A stretch of DNA of 55,253 nucleotides, taken from positions 1 through 55,253 of the forward strand of contig JACQGI010000008.1 in assembly GCA_016199625.1 (NCBI GenBank), written 5' to 3'. A program made the position numbers and the translations under genes. Under the pieces are notes generated by a model that saw only the letters and a program-made list of their open reading frames with translations, searched no databases and was not told the origin of the DNA. Below are positions 8,118-15,734 of the stretch, one piece after another. Each line of letters opens with the position of its first letter. Position 1 is the stretch's first letter. The DNA is from Acidobacteriota bacterium (GTDB taxonomy: Bacteria; Acidobacteriota; Vicinamibacteria; Fen-336).

Positions 8118-10351
8118 TCCTCCTCCGCGGACTGCGGCGCGGCGGGGCGACACTCGCTGCAGGATTCGTCGTGGCTGCCGCCGTGGCCGCGAGCTGCCGG
8201 AGCCTGCCGGATCGCGCTCCCGTGGGCCCGCCGGCGTTGCCTCAGCCCGCTTTCGACGGCCTCGTCCCGGGGCCGAGCCTCCGCGTGGGCATCCTCACCG
8301 ACGCCCGCCGGGTCTCGATCGCGGCCGAGTCGGCGGTGGACGTGTGGGTCACGGGGGACGGAGCGGGCCGGCCCCGGTCGGTGCAGCGGGCCACCTTCGG
8401 AGCGGTGTCCGGGGCGCTGTCGGAGGCCTCGCGGTACCGTGTCCAGGTGGCGAGCCTCGCGAGCGAGACGGCGGCGCGCCTCGCTTCGACGCGGGCGAAG
8501 GAGGCGTCGGGCCTCCCCCCGACGGTGCAGTGGAACGGGGCGACGAGCACCTACCAGGTGCGCGTGGGTGCCTTTGCCACCCGCGAGGAGGCGCGCGCCC
8601 TGGCGGACCGGCTGTCCTGGACCGGCCTGCGCGGGGCGTTCGTCGCTGAGGAGACCTCTGCGGAGCTCGGTGGCGTCATGAGGCTCCACGAGACCGAGGA
8701 AGAAGTCTCCGCCGCCACGGTCGTGCCGGGATACCCGGGCGAGATCCTCACGGTGGATGGCACTCCCTACCGCGGGCTCATCGAAGTGCGTCCCAACGGG
8801 GCGGGGAGCCTCACGGTCGTGAACATCGTGAACGTCGAGGACTACCTCCGCGGCGTCGTCCCCAACGAGCTGTCGCCGCAGGGCTTCCCCCAGATCGAGG
8901 CGCTCAAGGCGCAGGCTGTGGCTGCGCGGACCTACGCGCTGCGCAACCGAGGGCAGTTCCGCAACAGGGGCTACGACATCTGCGCAACACCGTCCTGCCA
9001 GGTCTACCGGGGCATGGCCACGGAGGACCCCCTCGCGGACCGGGCCGTGGAGGAGACCCGGGGCGTCGTCGGTGCCTGGGGTGACGGCCTGATCAACGCC
9101 CTCTACACCTCGACGTGCGGCGGGCACACCGAGGACAGCCAGCACATCTTCGAGGGCGAGCCGGTGCCGTACCTGAAGGGCGTGGCGTGCGCCCCCGAGC
9201 GGTCGGCCTGGGGCGCGATCCGCACCGCCGCGGCCACCGAAAGCCTCGGCGACGAGGAGGGCCTGAACCGCGACGCCGCGCTGCTGGTGGCTCTGGGCGT
9301 CGTCGAGCCGCGCCTGTACGAGGCGAAGACCCTGAAGGGGTTCGCCACGGACACCGAGGTGCGTTCGTGGACGTCGCGTCTCGTCACCGCCCTCCGGCGC
9401 AAGGGGTGCCCCGGGGCCGAGCCGCCGCTGGCACGCCGGGCGGGGTTCTTCCACCACGTCGTGGCGAGCCTCTGCTGGGAGGAGCGCGCTCAGCGCCTGC
9501 TCTCGCCGGATGATCCCGAGTACCTGCTGCAGGTCGAGGATGGGGCCGAGCTCGCGGGGAACGGCGAGCGACTGGCCGCGGCGCTGTTGATCCAGGAGGG
9601 GGTGCTCTCGCCGTTCCCCGACAACACCCTGCGGCCCGGGATTCCCGTCACGCGGGCCCAGGCCGTGCGCCTGCTCGCGCGCGCGGCCGGGCGGGCCGGC
9701 GTGCCGGGGCTCGTCACCGCCGAGTTCCGGGGCGCCGAGGCTGGAGAGCTCCGCGTGCGCCGCGGCGACGCCCTCGAGTCCCACCCCCTCGACCGCTCGG
9801 CCCGGCTGTTCCGAACCATCGACGGCAGTGCCGTGGCCGCCTCGGAGATCAGCCTGGTTGCAGGCGACGTGGTGCGCTTCGTGACTCAAGAGGGTCGGGT
9901 CGTGTTCCTCGAGGCCGAGCACAGCCGCCTCGGGGCGGCCGCCGATCGCACGTCCCGGTACTATCGCTGGGAGGTCCGCCTGACACCTGCGCAGGTCGCC
10001 CAGGGCCTCTCGCGGTACGGGAGCGTCGGCAGGGTGAAGGACGTCGTGCCGCGGAGGATCGGGGTCTCGGGTCGCGTCGTCGAGCTGGCGGTCGTCGGCA
10101 CCGAGGGAGAGCTGGTGTTGCGGGGGCTGAAAGTCCGCTGGGCCCTGGGCCTCCGCGAGAACCTCTTCGTGGTGGATCGCGAGACAGACGTCCACGGCGC
10201 CGTGGAACGCTTCGTGTTCACGGGCAAGGGATGGGGCCACGGCGTCGGTCTCTGCCAGGTGGGGGCGTACGGCATGGCCGTCGCCGGCGCGACGTACGAG
10301 GAAATCCTCGGGCACTACTACACGGGCATCCGGCTGGACAAGGCCTACTAG
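8114..10351 (+). CDS. SPOR-SpoIID composite envelope protein with SLH-bearing insertion
   Basis: A 745-residue exported protein. Residues 10-28 are hydrophobic and end in AASC, a weak lipobox, so it may be a lipoprotein. Residues 107-177 form a SPOR peptidoglycan-binding repeat (YRVQVASLAS, YQVRVGAFATREEARALADR). The SpoIID lytic-transglycosylase fold starts near 215, with Glu252 in VVPNELSP, ALKAQAVAARTYAL and a conserved Cys pair at 290/295. It resumes at 615-745 with GKGWGHGVGLCQVGAYGMA. Between these halves, about 365-610 is an insertion containing an SLH-like motif (VLSPFPDNTLRPGIPVTRAQ). SpoIID acts on denuded glycan strands during sporulation; a diderm homologue probably remodels septal or side-wall peptidoglycan. 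GTG start overlapping tonB by 4 bases. Confidence 0.82.
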   Translation: MILLRGLRRGGATLAAGFVVAAAVAASCRSLPDRAPVGPPALPQPAFDGLVPGPSLRVGILTDARRVSIAAESAVDVWVTGDGAGRPRSVQRATFGAVSGALSEASRYRVQVASLASETAARLASTRAKEASGLPPTVQWNGATSTYQVRVGAFATREEARALADRLSWTGLRGAFVAEETSAELGGVMRLHETEEEVSAATVVPGYPGEILTVDGTPYRGLIEVRPNGAGSLTVVNIVNVEDYLRGVVPNELSPQGFPQIEALKAQAVAARTYALRNRGQFRNRGYDICATPSCQVYRGMATEDPLADRAVEETRGVVGAWGDGLINALYTSTCGGHTEDSQHIFEGEPVPYLKGVACAPERSAWGAIRTAAATESLGDEEGLNRDAALLVALGVVEPRLYEAKTLKGFATDTEVRSWTSRLVTALRRKGCPGAEPPLARRAGFFHHVVASLCWEERAQRLLSPDDPEYLLQVEDGAELAGNGERLAAALLIQEGVLSPFPDNTLRPGIPVTRAQAVRLLARAAGRAGVPGLVTAEFRGAEAGELRVRRGDALESHPLDRSARLFRTIDGSAVAASEISLVAGDVVRFVTQEGRVVFLEAEHSRLGAAADRTSRYYRWEVRLTPAQVAQGLSRYGSVGRVKDVVPRRIGVSGRVVELAVVGTEGELVLRGLKVRWALGLRENLFVVDRETDVHGAVERFVFTGKGWGHGVGLCQVGAYGMAVAGATYEEILGHYYTGIRLDKAY

Positions 10352-10363
10352 GAACCGTAAAAT
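10335..10363 (+). promoter_or_regulatory. Sigma-70-like promoter for the DUF4388 gene
   Basis: TGGACA (10335-10340, 5/6) and TAAAAT (10358-10363, 5/6) are separated by exactly 17 bases. The -35 box lies inside the end of the SpoIID gene. Transcription would start near 10370, only about 15 bases before the ATG at 10385, giving a very short leader with no clear Shine-Dalgarno sequence. Confidence 0.6.
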
Positions 10364-10384
10364 CCGTCGGGTCTTGAAGATCCG

Positions 10385-11503
10385 ATGACCACCACCGTCC
10401 CCAAGCGGTTCGAGCCTTTCGTCGTGCCAGGGGGACTCAAGGGGCAGCTCTCACAGTTGCCGCTGCCCGAGATCCTCCAACACCTGCGTCTTGCCCAGGC
10501 GACCGGCATCCTCACCCTCGTCTCGGGCGGTGCTCGCAAAGCGCTCTACATCAAGGACGGCCGCGTCGTCTTTGCCTCGAGCAACCTCCCCAACGACCGC
10601 CTGGGCGAGATCCTTCTCCGCGAGGGCAAGATCACGGTCGAGGAGTACGAGGATTCGATCAAGGCGATCTCCAAGGGCAAGCGCCAGGGGAAGGTGCTGG
10701 TCGAGATGGGGGCGCTCTCGCCCAAGGACCTCTGGGAAGGGGTCCAGTTCCAGGTGAAGGAGATCGTCTACAGCACCTTCCAGTGGGACGAAGGGCAGTT
10801 CCACTTCGAGGAGTCCACGCTCCCGGAGAAGGAGCGCATCACCGTAGACCTGGACCTCCTGGACCTGATTCTCGTGGGGATCCGCCGCGTGGACGCCGGG
10901 GGTCCCCTCCAGACCCGCTATCCGGACGGAGACCTCCTCCTGGAGCGCCTGACCGGTCCCCCGCCTGCGGCGCTCGAGCCCTACGAGCTCCACGTCCTGA
11001 ACCTCGTGGACGGCGAGCGCAGCGTCCTCGAGATCTGCCGCGAGAGCGAGATCGGGGACAACGAGACCCTGAAGGTGCTGTACGCCCTCCTCTGCACCGG
11101 CGTCGCGAGAGTCAAGGGCAAGAAGGTCTACACCCTGGATCAGGACTTCGTGCCCGAAGACTCCCTGCACTCGGTCGCGGGCTCCTTCAATCAGATGTAC
11201 GGATACGTGTTCCGCTACATGGTCCGCGAGGTGGGGCCCATCGCCGAGAACGTCCTCGAGAAGTACCTCGGGGGCCTGCGGGAGAGCCGGAAGGACGTCT
11301 TCGCCACCGTGAGGCTGCAGAAGGACGGCACCATCGACTCCACGATCCTCGAGCGCAACATGAACCGCTTCCCTGAGGAGCAGCGCCGGGGCTTGCTCGT
11401 GGACGGGCTCAACGAGCTGTTGTACGCGGAGCTGCTCGCCGTCAAGCGGACGCTGGGCGCCGAACACGAGGCCGCTATCGTCAAGGCGCTGAAGGATCGC
11501 TGA
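10385..11503 (+). CDS. DUF4388 domain protein, probable signalling/regulatory protein
   Basis: A 372-residue cytoplasmic protein. Residues 17-115 match the DUF4388/PatA N-terminal type: LKGQLSQLPLPEILQHLRLAQATGIL, then ALYIKDGRVVFASSNLPNDRLGEIL. This is followed by a segment resembling the type II secretion ATPase N-terminal fold (ILLREGKITVEEYE, GKVLVEMGALSPKDLWEGVQ). The C-terminal 120 residues show no domain I can name. Such domains are common in delta-proteobacterial and acidobacterial regulators of motility or polarity. The biochemical role is unknown. It has its own promoter with a very short leader, unlike the overlapping genes around it. Confidence 0.75.
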   Translation: MTTTVPKRFEPFVVPGGLKGQLSQLPLPEILQHLRLAQATGILTLVSGGARKALYIKDGRVVFASSNLPNDRLGEILLREGKITVEEYEDSIKAISKGKRQGKVLVEMGALSPKDLWEGVQFQVKEIVYSTFQWDEGQFHFEESTLPEKERITVDLDLLDLILVGIRRVDAGGPLQTRYPDGDLLLERLTGPPPAALEPYELHVLNLVDGERSVLEICRESEIGDNETLKVLYALLCTGVARVKGKKVYTLDQDFVPEDSLHSVAGSFNQMYGYVFRYMVREVGPIAENVLEKYLGGLRESRKDVFATVRLQKDGTIDSTILERNMNRFPEEQRRGLLVDGLNELLYAELLAVKRTLGAEHEAAIVKALKDR

Positions 11504-11526
11504 GCCCACCTCGTCCCGGACCCCCG

Positions 11527-11613
11527 ATGACCCGACAGCAGGTGCGCGGCGCCGTGATCCTCCTGGCTATCGCCCTGCTCGTGACCCTCTGGCGCCTGTG
11601 GCCGCACCTCTGA
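11527..11613 (+). CDS. 28-residue single-pass membrane microprotein (candidate)
   Basis: An ATG-to-TGA frame of 28 codons fills the gap between the DUF4388 gene and miaA and overlaps the miaA start by 16 bases. The peptide has a polar/basic N-terminus (MTRQQVRGA), one hydrophobic stretch (VILLAIALLVTLW) and a short tail (RLWPHL), the profile of a one-helix membrane peptide with N-terminus in the cytoplasm. There is no strong ribosome site. It may be a true small protein or a leader whose translation is coupled to miaA. In a GC-rich genome a chance frame of this size is common, so support is moderate. Confidence 0.4.
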   Translation: MTRQQVRGAVILLAIALLVTLWRLWPHL

Positions 11614-12524
11614 TCGCCGTCGTCGGACCCACGGCGGCCGGCAAGAGCGCCCTCGCGCTGGACTTCGCCCGCGCCCACGGGGGCGAGATCGTCTCCTGCG
11701 ACAGCCTCCAGGTCTACCGGGGCCTCGACATCGGAAGCGCCAAGCCCACCGCCGAGGAGCGCGCCCTCGTGCGGCACCACCTCCTCGACGTCGTGGATCC
11801 CCACGAGGATTTCTCCGCGGCGGAATACGCCCGGCGGGGGCGTGAGGCCCTCGCCGACGTCCGCCGGCGGGGGGCGCTTCCCCTCGTCGTGGGAGGCACC
11901 GGGCTCTACCTTCGGGCGCTCCTTTACGGCCTCTTCGAGGGCCCGTCGCGCGACGAGGTCTTCCGGCAGCGCCTCGAAGCCCTCGCCGGTCGGTTCGGCG
12001 ACGCTCGGCTCCATCGCCTCCTGGCCCGCGTGGACGCCGAGGCCGCTGGGCGCGTCGCACCGCGGGACCGGGTCCGCGTCGTGCGGGCCCTGGAGGTGTT
12101 CCGGGCCACGGGCCGAACCCTGAGCGCGCACCACGGGGACGGCGCGACCCCCCTCGAAGGCTACGAGACCCTCATCCTGGGGATCGACCCGGGACGGGAT
12201 GCGCTCCGCCAGGCCGTCGAGCGTCGGACCGACGCGATGCTGGGGCGGGGCCTGCTCGACGAGGTGCGGGGCCTGCTCGCCCGAGGCCTCTCGCCCGACT
12301 CGCGGCCGCTGCGGGCCATCGGCTATCGGCAGGCCGTGGAGGTCGTGCTGGGCCGGCGCGGCGAGGCCGACGCACGCCATGATATCGTCACCGAGACCAT
12401 GCGGTACGCGAAACGCCAGAGGACGTGGTTCCGGCACCAAGCCCGCGTCACCTGGTGCGGGAGCGCCGAGGAGGCCCGGGCCCTGGCCGTGACGTGGCTC
12501 GAGCGGGCGAGGGAGGCTCGGTGA
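11598..12524 (+). CDS. miaA: tRNA dimethylallyltransferase MiaA
   Basis: A 308-residue enzyme that adds the dimethylallyl group to N6 of adenosine 37 in tRNAs reading UNN codons. The P-loop is VVGPTAAGKSALA near the N-terminus. CDSLQVYRGLDIGSAKPT, HHLLDVVDP and GGTGLYLRAL are family signatures, and RYAKRQRTWFR near the C-terminus is the conserved end motif. The length is normal. The start is GTG at 11598, directly on the P-loop strand. It overlaps the following gene by 4 bases (GTGA). No hfq follows it, unlike in proteobacteria. Confidence 0.93.
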   Translation: MAAPLIAVVGPTAAGKSALALDFARAHGGEIVSCDSLQVYRGLDIGSAKPTAEERALVRHHLLDVVDPHEDFSAAEYARRGREALADVRRRGALPLVVGGTGLYLRALLYGLFEGPSRDEVFRQRLEALAGRFGDARLHRLLARVDAEAAGRVAPRDRVRVVRALEVFRATGRTLSAHHGDGATPLEGYETLILGIDPGRDALRQAVERRTDAMLGRGLLDEVRGLLARGLSPDSRPLRAIGYRQAVEVVLGRRGEADARHDIVTETMRYAKRQRTWFRHQARVTWCGSAEEARALAVTWLERAREAR

Positions 12525-13693
12525 CGCGGTTCCGGCGGGCCGTCGTCGTCGTCTGCGACGGACTCGGGGTGGGAGAGGCGCCCGACGCCGAGGCCTTCGG
12601 CGACACGGGCAGCGACACGCTGGGGCATGTGCTCGCGGCGCGCGCCGTCCGCATCCCGAACCTGACGGCTCTCGGCCTGGGCAACCTCACGCCGACGTTC
12701 GCCGGCGCGCGGCACCCGCGGCCCGACGGCGCTTTCGGCAAGATGGCGGAGCGCAGCGCCGGGAAGGACACGGCGACGGGCCACTGGGAGATGACCGGCC
12801 TCGTGACCCCGACGCCGTTCAAGACCTACCCCGGCGGGTTCCCAACCGCCCTCGTCTCCGCCTTCGAAGCTCGCGTCGGCCGGAAGGTCCTCGGGAACAG
12901 GGCCGCCTCGGGGACGGAGATCCTCAAGGAGCTGGGAGAGGAGCACGTCCGCACCGGGCGCCCCATCCTCTACACGTCGGGCGACAGCGTCTTCCAGGTG
13001 GCGGCCCACGAGGACGTCATCCCCGTCGATGAGCTGTACCGGATCTGCCGTGCCGGATACGCGATCGCGTGCCTCGAGTGGGGGGTCTGCCGCGTCATCG
13101 CCCGCCCGTTCGTGGGGACGGGCGCCGCCGACTTCAAGCGCACGCACAACCGGCGCGACTTCCCGGTGCCGCCCCACGGAGAGACGCTCCTCGACAACCT
13201 CGCAAAGGCGGGTTACCCGGTCTTCGGGGTGGGCAAGATCGAGGACATCTTCACCGGACGTGGGATCAGCGCGGCCGTCCACACGAAGTCCGATTCCGAC
13301 GGAGTCGATCAGACGCTCGCCGCCATGGAGCGGATCGACCGAGGCCTCATCTTCACCAACCTCGTGGACTTCGACACCCTGTACGGTCACCGGAACGACG
13401 TGGACGGCTACGCCCGCAACCTCGAGGCGCTGGACGCCCGCGTGCCCGAGATCCTCGGGGCGCTCCGGGAAGACGACGTCTTCCTGGTCACGGCCGATCA
13501 CGGCTGCGACCCGTCGGACGTCTCGACCGACCACACCCGTGAGCACGTGCCGCTCCTCGTCCGGGGCCCTCGCGTTCGACCCGGCACCGACCTCGGTGTG
13601 CGCCCGTCCTTCGCCGACCTCGGGCAGACCCTGGCCGAGAACTTCGCCGTGGGGCCCCTCGCCGCCGGCACCTCGTTCCTGTCCGAGCTGTAG
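12521..13693 (+). CDS. deoB: Phosphopentomutase
   Basis: A 390-residue alkaline-phosphatase superfamily enzyme that interconverts ribose/deoxyribose 1-phosphate and 5-phosphate, linking nucleoside salvage to central carbon. The N-terminal metal site is in VVVCDGLGVGEAPDA. The phosphate-accepting threonine lies in GKDTATGHWEMTG. C-terminal metal ligands are in VTADHGCDPS and STDHTREHVPLL. The 110-residue cap domain typical of DeoB is present. The start is GTG at 12521, overlapping the miaA stop. No nucleoside phosphorylase gene is adjacent, so its role in salvage is taken from the family. Confidence 0.92.
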   Translation: MTRFRRAVVVVCDGLGVGEAPDAEAFGDTGSDTLGHVLAARAVRIPNLTALGLGNLTPTFAGARHPRPDGAFGKMAERSAGKDTATGHWEMTGLVTPTPFKTYPGGFPTALVSAFEARVGRKVLGNRAASGTEILKELGEEHVRTGRPILYTSGDSVFQVAAHEDVIPVDELYRICRAGYAIACLEWGVCRVIARPFVGTGAADFKRTHNRRDFPVPPHGETLLDNLAKAGYPVFGVGKIEDIFTGRGISAAVHTKSDSDGVDQTLAAMERIDRGLIFTNLVDFDTLYGHRNDVDGYARNLEALDARVPEILGALREDDVFLVTADHGCDPSDVSTDHTREHVPLLVRGPRVRPGTDLGVRPSFADLGQTLAENFAVGPLAAGTSFLSEL

Positions 13694-13695
13694 CG

Positions 13696-13821
13696 ACCGG
13701 CTCCTCGTTCCCCTGGACCCTCATCGACTCGCACCCGTCGTGCCGCTTCGCGGCCCAACGGGTGCGCCAGGGGGACTGCGGGGCCGGACACCCGGAACCG
13801 GCTCCTCGTCCCCCTGGACCC
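13696..13821 (+). repeat. 25-bp direct repeats flanking a hairpin (non-coding island)
   Basis: Two 25-base copies at 13696-13720 and 13797-13821 differ at a single position. Both begin ACCGGCTCCTCGT and end CCCCTGGACCC. They lie 101 bases apart in the 187-base gap between deoB and yceD. The segment between them carries a two-tier hairpin and an inverted 10-base match (CCAGGGGGAC at 13767-13776 against GTCCCCCTGG at 13808-13817). No open frame fills it. It may be a small repetitive element or a duplication remnant. Confidence 0.75.
13731..13765 (+). terminator. Two-tier stem-loop after deoB
   Basis: GCACCCGT (13731-13738) pairs with ACGGGTGC (13758-13765). Inside it GCCGC (13742-13746) pairs with GCGGC (13750-13754) around a TTC loop, with a symmetric 3x3 internal loop. 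The structure is 38 bases past the deoB stop and precedes the yceD promoter, so a transcription end is plausible. There is no T-run. Confidence 0.45.
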
Positions 13822-13830
13822 CACAAGTCC

Positions 13831-13858
13831 TTGACAATTCAAGGAGAATGGCTAGAAT
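13831..13858 (+). promoter_or_regulatory. Near-consensus sigma-70 promoter for the fatty acid cluster
   Basis: TTGACA (13831-13836, 6/6) and TAGAAT (13853-13858, 5/6) are spaced by 16 bases. This is the best promoter match in the window. The expected start point is near 13865, about 16 bases before the yceD ATG at 13881. It should drive yceD-rpmF-plsX-fabD-fabG. Confidence 0.78.
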
Positions 13859-13880
13859 CGTGCGTTTGAGCGCACGGCCA

Positions 13881-14429
13881 ATGTTGCTGATCGAAGTCTC
13901 CACGATACCGCCGGAGGGGCTCGACCTCGACGAAGCCCTGGAGGCGGCCGAGGTCCACCTCGATGGGGAGGACGCTTTCCGCCTTGACGTGGGCGGTCGG
14001 CTGGTCTGCCGCCTCGAGAAGGGGGACGACCAATCGGTGCACGTCCGCGGGCACCTGGCCGCCGGGCTCGGGCTCGAGTGCGGCCGCTGCCTCGAGCCCT
14101 TCGCCTTCCCCGTGGAGCAGGACCTCGACCTCTTCTACCTGCCCCACCGGCGCGAAACGGAACTGATGGAGCAGGAGGACGAGGTCGTGCTGACGGACCA
14201 CGACATGGTCGTGGCGTACTACGCCGAGAACCGCCTCGATCTGGGTGAGATGGTCCGGGAGCAGTTCTTTCTGACCCTGCCCATGAAGCGGCTCTGCCGC
14301 GAGACGTGTCTGGGGCTGTGCCCGACGTGCGGGACCAACCGCAACGTCGCTCCGTGTGATTGCCCGGAGCCGCCCACGGACCCGCGGCTGGCCCCTCTGG
14401 CGAAGATCTTCGACAAGGGATCCTCTTAG
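13881..14429 (+). CDS. yceD: YceD family protein (DUF177)
   Basis: A 182-residue member of the DUF177 family, usually found immediately before rpmF as here. In some bacteria and in plants the family has been linked to 23S rRNA accumulation; the exact role is unsettled. The body has the conserved LECGRCLEPFAFPVEQDL (two Cys), then RLDLGEMVREQFFLTLPMK, and the C-terminal Cys-rich motif CLGLCPTCGTN with a further CDC. The ATG at 13881 is 16 bases after the predicted transcript start. In-frame ATG 13848 and GTG 13860 lie in or too close to the promoter and were rejected as starts. Confidence 0.85.
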   Translation: MLLIEVSTIPPEGLDLDEALEAAEVHLDGEDAFRLDVGGRLVCRLEKGDDQSVHVRGHLAAGLGLECGRCLEPFAFPVEQDLDLFYLPHRRETELMEQEDEVVLTDHDMVVAYYAENRLDLGEMVREQFFLTLPMKRLCRETCLGLCPTCGTNRNVAPCDCPEPPTDPRLAPLAKIFDKGSS

Positions 14430-14501
14430 CCGAGCCTTTCTGCGAAACCCACGGACGCGGCCGATGGCGAGCTTCCGGGGAGTTCTTCAAGGAGCCGAGC
14501 A

Positions 14502-14684
14502 ATGCCGAATCCGAAGCGTCGTCACTCCAAGGCCCGTCGCAACACCCGCCGGGCACACGACCACCTGAAGGCCCCGGGCCTGTCGCTCTGTCCCAACTGC
14601 CACGAGCCCAAGCTCCCGCACCGGGTCTGTCCCCATTGCGGGTACTACAAGGGCAAGCCGGCCATCGGCGTCGAGGAAGTCTAG
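14502..14684 (+). CDS. rpmF: 50S ribosomal protein L32
   Basis: A 60-residue protein. The N-terminus [19 protein letters not shown] is the classic L32 start, rich in Lys/Arg. [20 protein letters not shown] holds the four cysteines of the zinc-binding form. The ribosome site CAAGGAGCC lies about 6 bases before the ATG. It sits between yceD and plsX, the common bacterial order that links ribosome and membrane-lipid synthesis. Retention of all four cysteines means zinc would be needed. Confidence 0.96.
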   Translation: MPNPKRRHSKARRNTRRAHDHLKAPGLSLCPNCHEPKLPHRVCPHCGYYKGKPAIGVEEV

Positions 14685-14693
14685 GCGCCCGGG

Positions 14694-15734
14694 ATGACCG
14701 GGACCGCGACCCAGCCGCCCCGGGTGGCCGTGGATGCCCTCGGGGGCGACCACGGCCCGCGCGTGGTGGTGGAAGGGGCGGCGGCGGCGTGCCGTGAGCT
14801 GGGGGTGCGCGTCCTGCTCGTCGGACCTCGCGCCATCGTCGTCGAGGAGGTTCGTCGCGCGGGTGCGGAAGGGCTGTCCCTCGAGGTCGTGGACGCGCCC
14901 GAGGCCGTGGACATGGCCGAGAAGGTCACCAAGGCCACCCTCAAGAAGCGTTCATCGATCCACCTGGCGACCGAGCTCGTTCGCGACGGGGGAGCGGACG
15001 CGTTCTTCTCCGCCGGCAACACAGCGGCCTGCTGGACCATCGCCCGCATGGTGCTCGGAACCCTGGAAGAGGTCGACCGGCCCGCCCTTGCCGCCGTCGT
15101 GCCCAACGTCGCGGGCCGCACGGTCCTTCTCGACGTCGGCGCCAACGCCTCGTGCAAGGCACGCCACCTCGAGGAGTTCGCGGTCATGGGGAGCATCTAC
15201 ACGCGGGCCGTCCTCCACGTGCCCAACCCACGCGTCGGGCTCATGAGCATGGGGGAGGAGGAGACCAAGGGGAACGAGCTCGTGAAGGAGGTCCACGAGG
15301 TCCTGAAGGCCTCGGCCTTGAACTTCGTCGGAAACGTCGAAGGGCACGACGTCTTCAACGGACGCGCCGACGTCATCGTGATGGATGGGTTCACCGGCAA
15401 CGTCGTCCTGAAGACCAGCGAGAGCCTCGCCGAGTCGATGATGCACCTGCTCAAGGAGGAGCTGACCCGTACGCGCTTGCGCCTCGTCGGGGCCTGGCTC
15501 TCGCGCGGCGCATTCGAGGCCGTCAAGCGCCGGACCGACGCCTCGGAGTACGGGGGGGCGCCGCTCCTGGGGGTGAAGGGCTGCTGCGTGATCGGCCACG
15601 GGCGCTCCAATGCCACGGCGATCAAGCACGGCATCCGCGTGGCCGCCGAGTTCTTCGCGAGCGGCGTGAACGAGCGCATCGAGTCGGAGCTTCGCGCCCT
15701 GGGGGCGCGGAAGGAGGCGACGCCCAGCGTATGA
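14694..15734 (+). CDS. plsX: Phosphate acyltransferase PlsX
   Basis: A 346-residue enzyme that converts acyl-ACP to acyl-phosphate, the first step of phospholipid synthesis by the PlsX/PlsY route. Conserved blocks are VAVDALGGDHGPRVVVEGA near the N-terminus, ADAFFSAGNTAACW, LLDVGAN, GFTGNVVLKTSES, and GAPLLGVKGCCVIGHGRSN near the C-terminus. The length is typical. The gene begins 9 bases after rpmF and overlaps fabD by 4 bases (ATGA). PlsY is not in the window. Confidence 0.95.
   Translation: MTGTATQPPRVAVDALGGDHGPRVVVEGAAAACRELGVRVLLVGPRAIVVEEVRRAGAEGLSLEVVDAPEAVDMAEKVTKATLKKRSSIHLATELVRDGGADAFFSAGNTAACWTIARMVLGTLEEVDRPALAAVVPNVAGRTVLLDVGANASCKARHLEEFAVMGSIYTRAVLHVPNPRVGLMSMGEEETKGNELVKEVHEVLKASALNFVGNVEGHDVFNGRADVIVMDGFTGNVVLKTSESLAESMMHLLKEELTRTRLRLVGAWLSRGAFEAVKRRTDASEYGGAPLLGVKGCCVIGHGRSNATAIKHGIRVAAEFFASGVNERIESELRALGARKEATPSV

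Noticed and set aside
8114-10351. Evidence that the organism forms spores
   Set aside because: SpoIID-type domains occur in non-sporulating bacteria; no other sporulation gene is present and the cell is clearly diderm.
13696-13821. CRISPR or attachment site
   Set aside because: Only two repeat copies 101 bases apart, with no spacer array, cas gene or integrase next to them.
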